Source: an uncultured Prevotella sp.
GTDB taxonomy: Bacteria; Bacteroidota; Bacteroidia; Bacteroidales; Bacteroidaceae
DNA: 54,176 nt
Direction: 5' to 3'
NCBI GenBank assembly: GCA_900550365.1
Contig: URRR01000014.1
Location: 1 to 54,176 of the forward strand
In this document: positions 41,584 to 51,000 of the stretch, in pieces
Numbering within the stretch: position 1 is the first letter of the stretch
Layout of the letters: each line of letters opens with the position of its first letter
The notes under the pieces: generated by a model
Told to the model about the DNA's origin: nothing
Databases searched by the model: none
Seen by the model: the letters and a program-made list of their open reading frames with translations, nothing else
Translations under genes and position numbers: made by a program

Positions 41584-43218
41584 ATGAGTAACGGATTACT
41601 TTTATGGGCCGATGACGAAATGGAACTGCTCCGCGCCCATATAATTTTCCTTGAGAAAAAAGGATATGACGTTGTGACCGTAACCAACGGCACTGACGCC
41701 ATTGAGCAGTGCAGGCACAAGACTTTTGACCTGATACTGCTTGACGAGATGATGCCCGGCCTGAGCGGTCTTGAGACGTTGCAGCAGATAAAGGAACTGT
41801 CGCCGGCAACGCCGGTGGTCATGGTGACCAAGAGTGAGGAGGAGAACATAATGGACCAGGCCATAGGCTCGAAAATAGCCGACTATCTTATCAAGCCCGT
41901 TAACCCGAACCAGATACTGTTGTCGCTGAAGAAAAACATCCACCGGAAGGAGATTGTAACCGAGGTTACGCAGAGCGGATACCGCCAGAACTTCCAGGAC
42001 ATAGCCGCGCAGATAAGCAACTGCCGCAATTATCGTGACTGGGCAGACGTGTATAAGCGGCTGGTTCACTGGGAGCTGGAGCTGAGCTCAACTGACGGGA
42101 GCATGGCTGAGATGCTCGCCATGCAGAAAGAGGATGCTGATAACGGCTTCGCCAAGTACATAAAAGCCAACTACATGGACTGGATGGCTGACATTGCCGC
42201 AGCACAGACCGGTGTATCACAGGCAGCAACAAGGCTGCATCAGAGCAACGTGCGGATACAACATCAGAGGCAGACCGGAGAGGAGCGCCCTATGATGAGC
42301 ATCGACATATTCAAGAAAAAGATATTTCCACTGCTTGACGCGGGCGAGAAAGTGATGCTGATTGTCATCGACAATTTCCGCCTTGACCAATGGCGCATGC
42401 TGTCACAGGAAATCGGCGACATGTTTGATATTGACGAGGAGACATATATAAGCATACTGCCAACGGCCACACAATATGCACGCAACGCCATATTCAGCGG
42501 TCTGATGCCTGTCAGAATAGCAGAGATGTTTCCTGAACTGTGGGTTGACGAGGATGAAGAAGAGGGGAAGAACCTGAACGAAGGACCGCTAATCAAGACT
42601 CAACTTGACCGCTTCCGCAGGCATGACACGTTCTGTTACCACAAGATTAATGACTCGGCAGGGGCTGACAAGTTCATGCAGAAGTTCAATGAACTGAACA
42701 ACTATGACCTGAGCGTGCTCGTAATCAACTTTATCGACATGCTGAGCCACGCCCGTACGGAGTCAAAAATGGTAAGAGAACTGGCAAACAACGAGTCAGC
42801 CTACCGCAGCATTACGCTGAGCTGGTTCCGCCACTCTGTGCTTGCAGACCTCTTCAGAATGCTTGCACGCAGCAACTTCACCGTGGTAATAACCACTGAC
42901 CACGGCAGCATAAGGGCATCGAAACCGGTTAAGATCATAGGCGACCGCAACACGAACACGAACCTGCGCTACAAACTCGGCAAGAACCTGAACTACAACT
43001 CTAAAGAAGTATTCGTAATAAAGGAGCCGCACAAAGCCATGCTGCCGGCTCCAAACATCAGCACGTCATACGTTTTCGCTACCGGAAACTCATTCTTTGC
43101 CTACCCGAACAACTACAATTATTACGTGTCTTACTATAAGGACACGTTCCAGCACGGAGGAATCTCAATGGAGGAAATGATTGTTCCGTTAGTAACAATG
43201 AGGGTAAGGAAACGGTAA
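41584..43218 (+). CDS. porX: PorX: response regulator with PglZ phosphatase domain
   Basis: This 544-residue protein has a receiver domain (LLLWADDEMELLRAHI, phospho-acceptor Asp54 in LILLDEMMPGLSG, Lys in DYLIKPVNP) and, after an alpha-helical linker, an alkaline-phosphatase-like PglZ domain (VMLIVIDNFRLDQWRM, YISILPTATQYARNAIFSG, FTVVITTDHGSIRASKP). PorX with the kinase PorY controls T9SS genes in Porphyromonas and acts as a nucleotide phosphodiesterase in the family. No PorY is seen here. Neighbours are porW upstream and tsaE downstream. Confidence 0.92.
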   Translation: MSNGLLLWADDEMELLRAHIIFLEKKGYDVVTVTNGTDAIEQCRHKTFDLILLDEMMPGLSGLETLQQIKELSPATPVVMVTKSEEENIMDQAIGSKIADYLIKPVNPNQILLSLKKNIHRKEIVTEVTQSGYRQNFQDIAAQISNCRNYRDWADVYKRLVHWELELSSTDGSMAEMLAMQKEDADNGFAKYIKANYMDWMADIAAAQTGVSQAATRLHQSNVRIQHQRQTGEERPMMSIDIFKKKIFPLLDAGEKVMLIVIDNFRLDQWRMLSQEIGDMFDIDEETYISILPTATQYARNAIFSGLMPVRIAEMFPELWVDEDEEEGKNLNEGPLIKTQLDRFRRHDTFCYHKINDSAGADKFMQKFNELNNYDLSVLVINFIDMLSHARTESKMVRELANNESAYRSITLSWFRHSVLADLFRMLARSNFTVVITTDHGSIRASKPVKIIGDRNTNTNLRYKLGKNLNYNSKEVFVIKEPHKAMLPAPNISTSYVFATGNSFFAYPNNYNYYVSYYKDTFQHGGISMEEMIVPLVTMRVRKR

Positions 43219-43261
43219 CAGACAGATAATGAAAAAAGAATTAAAGTAAAGATAAACAAAT

Positions 43262-43675
43262 ATGGAAATAAGAATCAATAATCTTGACAGCATCAGCGAG
43301 GCCGCCAAAGCATTTACAGACAACATGGGAGACGGCCGCGTGTTCGCCTTTTATGGTAAAATGGGCGCGGGCAAGACAACATTCATCAAGGCTATCTGCA
43401 AATGCCTGGGAGTGAACGACGTGATTACATCACCCACTTTCGCAATCGTAAACGAATATACGTCTGAAACAACAGACGAGACAATTTATCACTTTGACTT
43501 CTATCGGATAAAGAAGTTGGACGAAGTTTACGACATGGGGTATGAAGAATACTTTTACGGCGGAGCGCTATGCTTCATCGAATGGCCTGAACTTATTGAA
43601 AGTCTGCTGCCCGAAAATGCGGTAAAAGTGACTATCGAGGAGAACCCAGACGGGACACGTACAGTAAGATTCTGA
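43262..43675 (+). CDS. tsaE: tRNA threonylcarbamoyladenosine biosynthesis ATPase TsaE
   Basis: This 137-residue P-loop protein has Walker A FYGKMGAGKTTFIKAI (Lys39), the motif ITSPTFAIVNEY, HFDFYRIKKLDEVYDMGYEE and CFIEWPELIESLLPEN. TsaE works with TsaB and TsaD to make t6A37 in tRNA. It lies 43 bp after porX; the pair is common in Bacteroidetes. A long hairpin separates it from the convergent barrel gene. Confidence 0.93.
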   Translation: MEIRINNLDSISEAAKAFTDNMGDGRVFAFYGKMGAGKTTFIKAICKCLGVNDVITSPTFAIVNEYTSETTDETIYHFDFYRIKKLDEVYDMGYEEYFYGGALCFIEWPELIESLLPENAVKVTIEENPDGTRTVRF

Positions 43676-43716
43676 CCCTGAAAGCATCTGATTACCGCAT
43701 CAAGAGATACCTGATA

Positions 43717-43766
43717 AAACATAAAAGCCTTGCAACTGTCTTTAAGCTGCAAGGCTTTTATGTTTT
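43717..43766. terminator. bidirectional terminator between tsaE and a barrel gene
   Basis: AAAACATAAAAGCCTTGCA (43716-43734 region) pairs with TGCAAGGCTTTTATGTTTT (43748-43766) around a 13-nt loop. T-rich ends occur on both strands, and the two genes converge here. Confidence 0.88.
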
Positions 43767-43788
43767 ATTTCAATCTATACGACCGTAC

Positions 43789-44415
43789 TTAAAAGTAATA
43801 AGCGGCGGAAATCTGCCATGTATTTGAACGGCCGCGGAACACGCTCGTTACGCCGTCACCGAAAGTAACTTCACCCGTCTTTCCGCAAACGATGTTGTAA
43901 TTAAAGCCTACCTGCAAATGCGTCAACAACATAACACCTGCACCAAGGTTGACACTGAAGTTTGAAGTATTTAACTTCCAGTCAGCAACGTCCTCAAAAA
44001 TTGTCTGATGCTTGTCACCGACATTAAAGCCGAATTGCGGACCGGCGGCGAGATATATACCGGCGAGACTGCCGAGACCTATGTCATAACGCAGGTTGAT
44101 AGGAATATTGATAGCCTGCTGCTTAAGCTTTCCCTTAAAGCGGGTGTCGTCATCAATATACAAATCATCAAACTCAGCCTCACGCTGGTCGTAAAGTGCC
44201 GATACGTCTACGCCAAGACCTAATATGGGCAGTGTGAACTTAACTGTCGGACCGATAAAGAAACCTGTACGGTTGGATGCACTCAGAACATCACTGCTGA
44301 ACGACATATCAGTAATGTTGACACCGCCTTTCAGACCGAACTTCAACTGGGCGTCAGCCGGTACGACACAGAAAGTTGCCACGATAAGGACAACAAGAGT
44401 AAAGATTTTTCTCAT
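43789..44415 (-). CDS. outer membrane beta-barrel protein (PorT-like family)
   Basis: From ATG 44415 the protein has 208 residues with signal peptide KIFTLVVLIVATFCVVPADA. The barrel begins LKFGLKGGVNITDMSFSSDV and continues GFFIGPTVKFTLPILGLGVD, INIPINLRYDIGLGSLAGIY and FSVNLGAGVMLLTHLQVGFN, ending in AAYYF with a terminal Phe. The longer frame to 44493 is not used. The protein lies just past the gldN end of the T9SS operon, but sequence alone does not make it a T9SS part; the fold is common in these bacteria. Confidence 0.82.
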   Translation of the reverse strand: MRKIFTLVVLIVATFCVVPADAQLKFGLKGGVNITDMSFSSDVLSASNRTGFFIGPTVKFTLPILGLGVDVSALYDQREAEFDDLYIDDDTRFKGKLKQQAINIPINLRYDIGLGSLAGIYLAAGPQFGFNVGDKHQTIFEDVADWKLNTSNFSVNLGAGVMLLTHLQVGFNYNIVCGKTGEVTFGDGVTSVFRGRSNTWQISAAYYF

Positions 44416-44446
44416 GTGATTAAGTTTAAAATGATTAATGATAATT

Positions 44447-44516
44447 AATTCATAATCCATAACCTGCAAAACATGCAGACCTTTCAACCACACTGTCCGG
44501 TTATGAATTATGAATT
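44447..44516. repeat. AT-rich inverted repeat in the barrel gene leader
   Basis: AATTCATAATCCATAACC (44447-44464) and GGTTATGAATTATGAATT (44499-44516) form an 18-bp stem with one mismatch. This belongs to the same aattcataattc family seen near 2.8 and 29.2 kb. Confidence 0.7.
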
Positions 44517-44554
44517 AAAAGAGCGTAAATTAACAATTATATGATTGTAATCTA

Positions 44555-45646
44555 TCAATGTCTCTGCCTGCGTACCGTAACACGCGCTGCCGGCTGACTG
44601 CCTGAAGACTGGCTTGACGAACGGCGGTTACGTACAGTAGTGGACGAACGGCGGTTACGTTTAGCCTTCTTGCCCTTAACCTCCTTAGCTTCAGCCTTAG
44701 CTATGCTGTCAAGAGAATCCTTACGGGCCTGGTCACCCCAGATGTTTTTCTCAAAAGCAGCTATTTCGCCTTCAATACGTCTCTGCTCCTTGGCCATTGC
44801 TGAATCAGTAGGACAATATTGGGCTAAAGTACGCCCGAGCATATTCGCCGTCTTATATATCTTGCCCTGATACAGGTTCTGCGTGAAATAATCATCCATA
44901 CTCATGGTTGCGGCATTATTAAGATTGCTCGTCATTACCACCTGTTTACTCAGATAAGGCGCAACATCATCATACTCAACCCAGAACAAAGGATATTTCT
45001 GTTCACCGTCGCCGAAATCATCAGTACGCCACAACACGGGACAGAGAGCTACCGGCTTTACATGGAAAGTGGCAGAAGCCTGGTCGTAATAAGCACTCTC
45101 TTTTATGTAATATGACTTTACCTCACGTGACGGGATGTCGCTGTCGTCAATCGTTACGCCACGGTTTGTATGTTCATAATAAATGTGATAATTATCAAGA
45201 AAAGCCTTACGCTGCACCTGTGAAGAATCATTGAACACTTCATTACCGTCCAGCCTGTACTCATAAGCCTTTATATTATTGCGCATCATGAGCTTAAACA
45301 GATAAGTAAACAGATTCATCTGTGAGCCTGCCGGCTCAACCGGATAATACAACGGGGCATTGGCATCCTCTTCGAGCAGTATTTCCCTGTACACATCACG
45401 CCGCCATACAACATCCTCTGGCATCTTTGCCGTTACGGGAAAAGATATGCGCGCACGGGTAGTAAGATTCTGCGTGTTGGATGCATTGCTGCGTTGCTGC
45501 TCACGGCGGCGGGCAGCCGGCTGGGCGTCAACAACCTCAGCAAAGCCGAACAAAAAAAGAATCACCACCGCAGTATAACGTAACAGCTGACATGCTGACG
45601 AATTACTATTGGCGGGCGTGTTATGTAAAAACAAGAACTTCATCAT
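44555..45646 (-). CDS. gldN: type IX secretion protein GldN/PorN
   Basis: This 363-residue periplasmic protein has a long signal sequence ending near VVDAQPAARR and the family core DVVWRRDVYREILLEEDANA, YPVEPAGSQMNLFTYLFKLM, VKSYYIKESAYYDQASATF and PLFWVEYDDVAPYLSKQ. GldN/PorN binds the PorK ring in the periplasmic complex. The C-terminal 50 residues are basic and Ser-rich (KGKKAKRNRRSSTT, RRSSSQSSGSQPAA). It is the last gene of the leftward core operon, 32 bp after gldM. Confidence 0.93.
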   Translation of the reverse strand: MMKFLFLHNTPANSNSSACQLLRYTAVVILFLFGFAEVVDAQPAARRREQQRSNASNTQNLTTRARISFPVTAKMPEDVVWRRDVYREILLEEDANAPLYYPVEPAGSQMNLFTYLFKLMMRNNIKAYEYRLDGNEVFNDSSQVQRKAFLDNYHIYYEHTNRGVTIDDSDIPSREVKSYYIKESAYYDQASATFHVKPVALCPVLWRTDDFGDGEQKYPLFWVEYDDVAPYLSKQVVMTSNLNNAATMSMDDYFTQNLYQGKIYKTANMLGRTLAQYCPTDSAMAKEQRRIEGEIAAFEKNIWGDQARKDSLDSIAKAEAKEVKGKKAKRNRRSSTTVRNRRSSSQSSGSQPAARVTVRRQRH

Positions 45647-45678
45647 ATTTTATTATCTCTTGATTCCTAACTCTTAAC

Positions 45679-47229
45679 TTACTTGATTATAACCTCCATT
45701 GAGGCCGGCAGTGTACGCTTTATTCCGTCAGGGCCTACAGCCGTGATACGCGTGATGTAAAAGCGCTTATTACGCGCCAGTTTGCGGAACGTATCACGCT
45801 GCCTTTGCGTAAAACTGTCACCGCTTGAAACCATCGGTACGGCATTACCCATGTTGTCATAGAACACAGTCTCAAAACTCAACACCGTAAACGGTATGTC
45901 CAGCAGACCGTCATCAATGGCAGCCTTGATTCCTTTAGCATCCATAAGCGAGCGCTTGGCAAGTCCTCCGGTACGGAAGCGGTCATCACCTATCTGTATA
46001 TACGGAGTCGGGTCTGGCAACTTACGTACTTTAAACGTAAAGCCACCTACAGGGCGGGCACTGCCTGTCTGCAGCGACATTACATTTATCGTAACATCCT
46101 TGCCGACGGCAGACGGACGGGCGATATATCTGCCAGGGCCGACCGGCTGAAGGGTTCCGCCGGTCATACTTGCCGAAACCTTGGTAAGCGGTACACCGGG
46201 AATGCTGATGCTGATAGGGTTGTTATAGCCTGCATAAAGCACGTTCATAAGGTCAGCCGAGACTGTAGCGCTGGGGTCTACAACGGTATATTTCTGAGAA
46301 AAATCCCTACGTATGACATCCCCGTTGCCGTTCTGCATCGTAATGTAACCAGTAAGATTAAAATCACCGGTACGGCCTGTTACTATCTCATAAGTATTGT
46401 TGCGCAGTTTCATCTCCCGCCCGCCGATATAAATCTTGGGCTTTTGAGTGGTATCAACAGCAGCCATAACTATCTGGGCTGAAAACTTGTCGCCACGTAC
46501 AATAGTCTGAGCATTGGGTATGACAAATGCACTTAACTTGTTGACACGTATGTCCTTCATGTCGATATTAGCCACAAGAGAGTGCAATACCTCGCCTTCA
46601 GCATAGCGCACGTCACTCTGCAGCTTGGTAAGTATCGTCACGGCAGCCGCCACAGGCATGTCTTCAAACATATATTCCTGCCAGTTCTTGCCCATTGTCC
46701 TTGCGCCCTTGGGCAATTCAGTCGTCAGGTTGCTGGCTATTATTGCCTTCTGACGCTCGTCAGTGACCATTGTCAATATGCGCTCACGGAAAGAGTTGAT
46801 GGCGTCAAACAGACGCTTGCCCTGCCCCGTACCAGGTGCCAGCATCACATGGCTGGCCGCCTCGAGGTCATCTTTCCTGTCAATGTTAAGCACATCACCG
46901 TCTTCCCCATCAGCCTCTTTCACTATCGCCACTTTAAGCTGCTGCGCATAATCAAACAACGAGTCACTCATACGCTTTACGGCCGTAGCCTTCTCGAACC
47001 ACGCTTTTACCTTTTGAGGATTTGACTTCATCTGCTCCTCAAAATCACCGTAAATCGCAGCATTCTCTGACGACGAGTTACGGGTGGTACGGCGCAGACT
47101 GTCCTCTACGAGGGAAAAGCCGTCAAGCACTTCCGTTGACACGTTGAGCGCAAGCATTGCCATCAAGACGACATACATAAGGTTAATCATCTTCTGGCGG
47201 GGAGATACCGGTCTTTTCTTTATTGCCAT
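45679..47229 (-). CDS. gldM: type IX secretion motor protein GldM/PorM
   Basis: This 516-residue protein has a single N-terminal membrane helix (KMINLMYVVLMAMLALNVST) and a long periplasmic part with tandem beta domains: SAFVIPNAQTIVRGDKFSAQ, ISIPGVPLTKVSASMTGGTL and FTFKVRKLPDPTPYIQIGDD. With GldL it forms the proton-driven motor that reaches to the outer membrane. The start is the usual KKRPVSPRQKMINLMY. It is spaced 6 bp from gldL. Confidence 0.94.
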   Translation of the reverse strand: MAIKKRPVSPRQKMINLMYVVLMAMLALNVSTEVLDGFSLVEDSLRRTTRNSSSENAAIYGDFEEQMKSNPQKVKAWFEKATAVKRMSDSLFDYAQQLKVAIVKEADGEDGDVLNIDRKDDLEAASHVMLAPGTGQGKRLFDAINSFRERILTMVTDERQKAIIASNLTTELPKGARTMGKNWQEYMFEDMPVAAAVTILTKLQSDVRYAEGEVLHSLVANIDMKDIRVNKLSAFVIPNAQTIVRGDKFSAQIVMAAVDTTQKPKIYIGGREMKLRNNTYEIVTGRTGDFNLTGYITMQNGNGDVIRRDFSQKYTVVDPSATVSADLMNVLYAGYNNPISISIPGVPLTKVSASMTGGTLQPVGPGRYIARPSAVGKDVTINVMSLQTGSARPVGGFTFKVRKLPDPTPYIQIGDDRFRTGGLAKRSLMDAKGIKAAIDDGLLDIPFTVLSFETVFYDNMGNAVPMVSSGDSFTQRQRDTFRKLARNKRFYITRITAVGPDGIKRTLPASMEVIIK

Positions 47230-47235
47230 TCTTAA

Positions 47236-48129
47236 TTATACTTCAGAGTTGTTCCCGTTGGCAGTCGTGGCACGCATGTTAACGGTCATGGCTTCAATCA
47301 TACGGGCGTATATCTTATTAAGCTGCTCAATCTGCGACGCCATCCTGCGCGACTGTTCATTAATCTGGTCAATGGTTCCGATTTGTGAGCTGGCGCCTTT
47401 GAGCTGCATTTCATATACCTTGCAGATGCCTGTAAGCGTACGGTTGAGATTCTCCATCTCTTCAGAGTCTCGTGTAAGGCGTGCACTCTGCTCAGAAACT
47501 TTAGCCAACGTCTCGGTAAGCTTCTTCAGTTCATCAACATAATTTGCCGTAGCCTCCTCAAGTTCCGGTGACATCTGAGGGCCGCAGACCACCGCACCGG
47601 CCGGCGCGCCGCCTACTACAACTGTCTGGCCACCGGCAGGGATACCGCCAACAGCCTGAGAATCAGCGGCTGAGCCTTCTGCTACCACCGCTCCGCCATC
47701 AGCAGCATTGCCTCCCTGTACAGAGCCGACAACAACCATACCTCCACCTACCGGACCCGTATATGCAGACGATACTGGCTGAGCTGTAACCCCACCGGAC
47801 GGCATTGAAGCGTCAGCCGGGGCCTCATTACCGTCAGCTCCATTATCTTCATGCATCTCGTCAGTAACGTGTGTCGGCAGCTCCTTGCCTATTGCGGTCT
47901 TATCAAACGGGCGGTCAAATGCCGAGATGAAGAACACTATCACCTCAGTACCCATACCGATATAAAGCATTAAATTCGCGCCAGGCATATGGGTGAGCTT
48001 GAACAATGTGCCGAGGATTACTATCGAGGCACCCCAACTGTAAGCATAATTCAGGAACGTCTGTCCCGGAACGCTGTCCAACCATCTTTGAAGACGGTAG
48101 ATGATGTTATATTTACTGTACTCGGTCAT
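47236..48129 (-). CDS. gldL: type IX secretion motor protein GldL/PorL with Gly/Ala/Val-rich insert
   Basis: This 297-residue protein has the two-helix membrane part of GldL (FLNYAYSWGASIVILGTLFK, ANLMLYIGMGTEVIVFFISA) including the conserved Glu in the second helix that is implicated in proton use, then a cytoplasmic coiled coil (ELEEATANYVDELKKLTETL onward) ending in ATTANGNNSEV. Between them, about residues 95-190, is a low-complexity Gly/Ala/Val/Pro segment (GGMVVVGSVQGGNAADGG). It overlaps gldK by one base. Confidence 0.93.
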   Translation of the reverse strand: MTEYSKYNIIYRLQRWLDSVPGQTFLNYAYSWGASIVILGTLFKLTHMPGANLMLYIGMGTEVIVFFISAFDRPFDKTAIGKELPTHVTDEMHEDNGADGNEAPADASMPSGGVTAQPVSSAYTGPVGGGMVVVGSVQGGNAADGGAVVAEGSAADSQAVGGIPAGGQTVVVGGAPAGAVVCGPQMSPELEEATANYVDELKKLTETLAKVSEQSARLTRDSEEMENLNRTLTGICKVYEMQLKGASSQIGTIDQINEQSRRMASQIEQLNKIYARMIEAMTVNMRATTANGNNSEV

Positions 48130-49583
48130 TATTTTTTCTTCTTTCCTTTTTGTTTACTGCTTGTAGTGGTGGCCAGGCTTCTGACACAGCGGAAGCCTAT
48201 GTAGCTGCGTGGCTGGTTCTGGTATTCCCACGTACGCCATGCCGAACGGATATATGACTCAGGGTCTTTCCATGAACCTCCGCGCACGCTTTTCTTCTTC
48301 AGGCGATACGGGTCTTCGTCAGCCGCGTTGTATCTCAGTTCAGGATTAAGGTCGTTCATGGCCTCAATGCCTCCCTCTGTATAAGTCGTGCTGGTCCATT
48401 CGGCCACGTTCCCGGCCATATCATACAGGCCGTTAGAATTTGACGAGAACAGGCCTACACGGCTCGTTATAAGATTGCCGTCCTCAGTGTAATTTCCGCG
48501 GTCGGGCTTGAAATTAGCGTAGAAGCACCCGTCCTCATTTTTCACGTCAATATTTTCCCACGGGAACTCCGTTCCTTCCTTGCCGCGCGCGGCATACTCC
48601 CATTCTGCCTCTGTCGGCAGGCGGTAACGCTGTATGTACTTTGCCTCGCCGCCAAGGCCTTTCAGCAGATAATCTGTACGCCATGCACAGAAGGCATTGG
48701 CCTGCTCCCACGTTACACCTACGACGGGATAATCATTGTAGGCCGGACTGCTGAAATACTGGCGCATGTACACTTCATTGTCTGAGTTGACAAAATCGTT
48801 GACCCAGCAAGTCGTGTCGGGATAAATATTGACAATGTAAGTATTCAGGAAATCCCACGGACCGCTGAGCGGACGGTCGATAGTCTGCCTTACGATGCGG
48901 CCTTCATCATCGATATAAGCAGTGTCCTTAGATATCATGACCACCTCGTCAGGGTCTACCTCCACGTCTGTATTGAGATTACGCTGCCTGGGGTCAAGCC
49001 TGTTACGGCGCAGGGCGGCAGCCGTATAATCATACACCTCGTAACGATAGTTCATCTGGCTTGCATCAAGCATTTTCTCTCCGGTGACGGGATTGGTGAC
49101 ATAGAGGCTCTCAATAGCCCGCTGCTCATCCTCGTTAGGCTTGCGCGGCAAAGACTTTTTCCAGTTAAGATGGGGCTCAACAGGGTCGCCATACTTGTCC
49201 TCGGTTATCATGTAGGTCTCGTCGCCGCCGTAAGCGGGGTCGGCAAGACGCGTGCGCAGGATAGAGTCACGCACCCAATACACAAACTGCTTGTACTCAG
49301 AGTTGGTGACCTCTGTCTCGTCCATCCAGAAGCCGTCAACAGATATCTCCTTATTCTGAGCCCGGCGGCCCCACAAGGAGTCGTCCTTCTCAAGGCCCAT
49401 CTTCAGGAATCCGCGCTTCACAAGTGTCATTCCGTAAGGCGTAGGCTCATTGAAGCTCTTGCCGCCTACACCCACTACCTCACCGCCGCGTCCTACAGAA
49501 GACGACATACGGCCGCCGAAACAGCCTGTGAGCGTGGAAAGCACCACGATGCCGAGCGCTATTATGCTTTTTGTATTCTTCAT
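48129..49583 (-). CDS. gldK: type IX secretion lipoprotein GldK/PorK
   Basis: This 484-residue lipoprotein (lipobox LTGC, Cys21) has a formylglycine-generating-enzyme-like domain: ISVDGFWMDETEVTNSEYKQ, YPVVGVTWEQANAFCAWRTD, RLPTEAEWEYAARGKEGTEF, NGLYDMAGNVAEWTSTTYTE, KSVRGGSWKDPESYIRSAWR and YIGFRCVRSL. In T9SS it builds the periplasmic ring under the outer membrane with PorN. It comes after porP by 4 bp. Confidence 0.94.
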   Translation of the reverse strand: MKNTKSIIALGIVVLSTLTGCFGGRMSSSVGRGGEVVGVGGKSFNEPTPYGMTLVKRGFLKMGLEKDDSLWGRRAQNKEISVDGFWMDETEVTNSEYKQFVYWVRDSILRTRLADPAYGGDETYMITEDKYGDPVEPHLNWKKSLPRKPNEDEQRAIESLYVTNPVTGEKMLDASQMNYRYEVYDYTAAALRRNRLDPRQRNLNTDVEVDPDEVVMISKDTAYIDDEGRIVRQTIDRPLSGPWDFLNTYIVNIYPDTTCWVNDFVNSDNEVYMRQYFSSPAYNDYPVVGVTWEQANAFCAWRTDYLLKGLGGEAKYIQRYRLPTEAEWEYAARGKEGTEFPWENIDVKNEDGCFYANFKPDRGNYTEDGNLITSRVGLFSSNSNGLYDMAGNVAEWTSTTYTEGGIEAMNDLNPELRYNAADEDPYRLKKKSVRGGSWKDPESYIRSAWRTWEYQNQPRSYIGFRCVRSLATTTSSKQKGKKKK

Positions 49584-49587
49584 ATTC

Positions 49588-50541
49588 TTACAGTATTCTC
49601 ACACTTTTATGTTTGTTCCTTCCTTTCTTGAACATATTGATGTTCGTCTTATAACCTATTATCAGTTCATGACTTCCGTTACCAAGACTTATGCCCGAGG
49701 TGTAGGCCTCATAACTGTAACCGATGTGTATGCCATGAAAGCTGCCGCCGATCAGCACCGTCACTGAGTTTGTAGGGCTGTACGACAGGCCTCCGTAAAG
49801 CATTTTCTTGTCATTGGTGTACACCAGGCGTCCTGATATATCTCCACGCCACATCACGCCGTCAGTTCTGACAAGCACAGAAGGATGTATCGTAAGGAAC
49901 GGATTCCTCAACTTGAAGGCATATCCTCCGGTCAGATAATATGTGGCGTCAATCTTCAGCTCATTGGTCTCGCCAAGCTCTATCAGGGGCGCGTTAAGAT
50001 GCTGTACCGACACCCCGACATACCAGGGGCCGTGCGTGTAATAAAGTCCGAGACCTATGTCGAACGCACTTCCGTTGACATCTGACGTTGACAGCGCAGG
50101 GTCACTTGAATCTTCAACGTCAAGTCCGGAGCCGTCAAAACTCTCACTCAGCATACCTACCTGTACTCCGGCACTTATCATGCCGCCGAACAGCCGGTGC
50201 TTGAAGGCATATTGCAGGGCAAGGCGCTGATGAGTAAACAAGCCTATCTGGTCGTTAAGCAGCGACACGCCTACTCCGTGATAATTCTTCAGGAAATACA
50301 GTGGCATGTCCGCGCCGACATACATCGACTTAGGATTGTTCTCAAAGCCGGCAAGGCTCAACGCATATACGGCGGACACGTTCAGCTTCTGCTGCTTGCC
50401 TACCGAACCGGCATTGAAATAAGGCTCTAAATCCCAATAGTGGCTGAACGATACATCATATTGCGCACCGGCTCTCGAGACGGCGAGCACAAGCACGGCC
50501 ATTATGATGAAAAGACGTCTTCGCACGACATTATAACGCAC
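49588..50541 (-). CDS. porP: type IX secretion membrane protein PorP/SprF family
   Basis: This 317-residue protein starts with a signal peptide (RRRLFIIMAVLVLAVSRAGA) followed by YDVSFSHYWDLEPYFNAGSV, NPKSMYVGADMPLYFLKNYH, GVGVSLLNDQIGLFTHQRLA and YSPTNSVTVLIGGSFHGIHI, hallmarks of the PorP/SprF outer membrane barrels. It is the first gene of the porP-gldKLMN operon. A possible -7 box TATTTTTG (minus strand) lies at 50613-50620. Confidence 0.92.
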   Translation of the reverse strand: MRYNVVRRRLFIIMAVLVLAVSRAGAQYDVSFSHYWDLEPYFNAGSVGKQQKLNVSAVYALSLAGFENNPKSMYVGADMPLYFLKNYHGVGVSLLNDQIGLFTHQRLALQYAFKHRLFGGMISAGVQVGMLSESFDGSGLDVEDSSDPALSTSDVNGSAFDIGLGLYYTHGPWYVGVSVQHLNAPLIELGETNELKIDATYYLTGGYAFKLRNPFLTIHPSVLVRTDGVMWRGDISGRLVYTNDKKMLYGGLSYSPTNSVTVLIGGSFHGIHIGYSYEAYTSGISLGNGSHELIIGYKTNINMFKKGRNKHKSVRIL

Positions 50542-50719
50542 ACCTTGCGCTTTTATTGCACAAAATGAAAAGAAATAGGATTTTAAGAGCCGCAGGAATT
50601 AATACAGATCAGCAAAAATATGTTGGGTAAAAAATAAAGAGCTAAGAATTAAGACAGCCGTCCGTACAACACTTAAAGACATGTCTTTCTTAATTCCTAA
50701 CTCTTAATTTTTAATTAAA

Positions 50720-50941
50720 TCAATACTCATCCTCGTTGAAAAGGAAATCTTCTTTAGTAGGATAGTCAGGCCATATATCCTCGATACTCTCGTAGACATC
50801 GCCTTCGTCTTCTATCTCTTGCAGATTTTCCAAAACTTCCAGAGGGGCGCCCGAGCGTATTGCATAGTCAATCAGCTCGTCCTTCGTTGCGGGCCACGGC
50901 GCATCTTCGAGTTTTGAAGCCAATTCAAGTGTCCAATACAT
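50720..50941 (-). CDS. DUF2795 domain protein
   Basis: This 73-residue acidic protein starts MYWTLELASKLEDAPWPATK and reads DELIDYAIRSGAPLEVLENL, the DUF2795 pattern, with an acidic tail. Similar small proteins are common in Bacteroidetes; function not established. A -7 box TACTTTTG (minus strand) is at 50975-50982, 34 bp ahead of the start, so it probably has its own promoter. Confidence 0.85.
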   Translation of the reverse strand: MYWTLELASKLEDAPWPATKDELIDYAIRSGAPLEVLENLQEIEDEGDVYESIEDIWPDYPTKEDFLFNEDEY

Positions 50942-51000
50942 AACCTTTAAATTTTAAGTGTTTTTTATCGGCCACAAAAGTAATATATTTTTTCTTATTA

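Noticed and set aside
40602..41864. 420-residue minus-strand frame
   Set aside because: Antisense to porW and the porX start; composition is that of a shadow (many Cys, Leu, Arg runs) with no domain.
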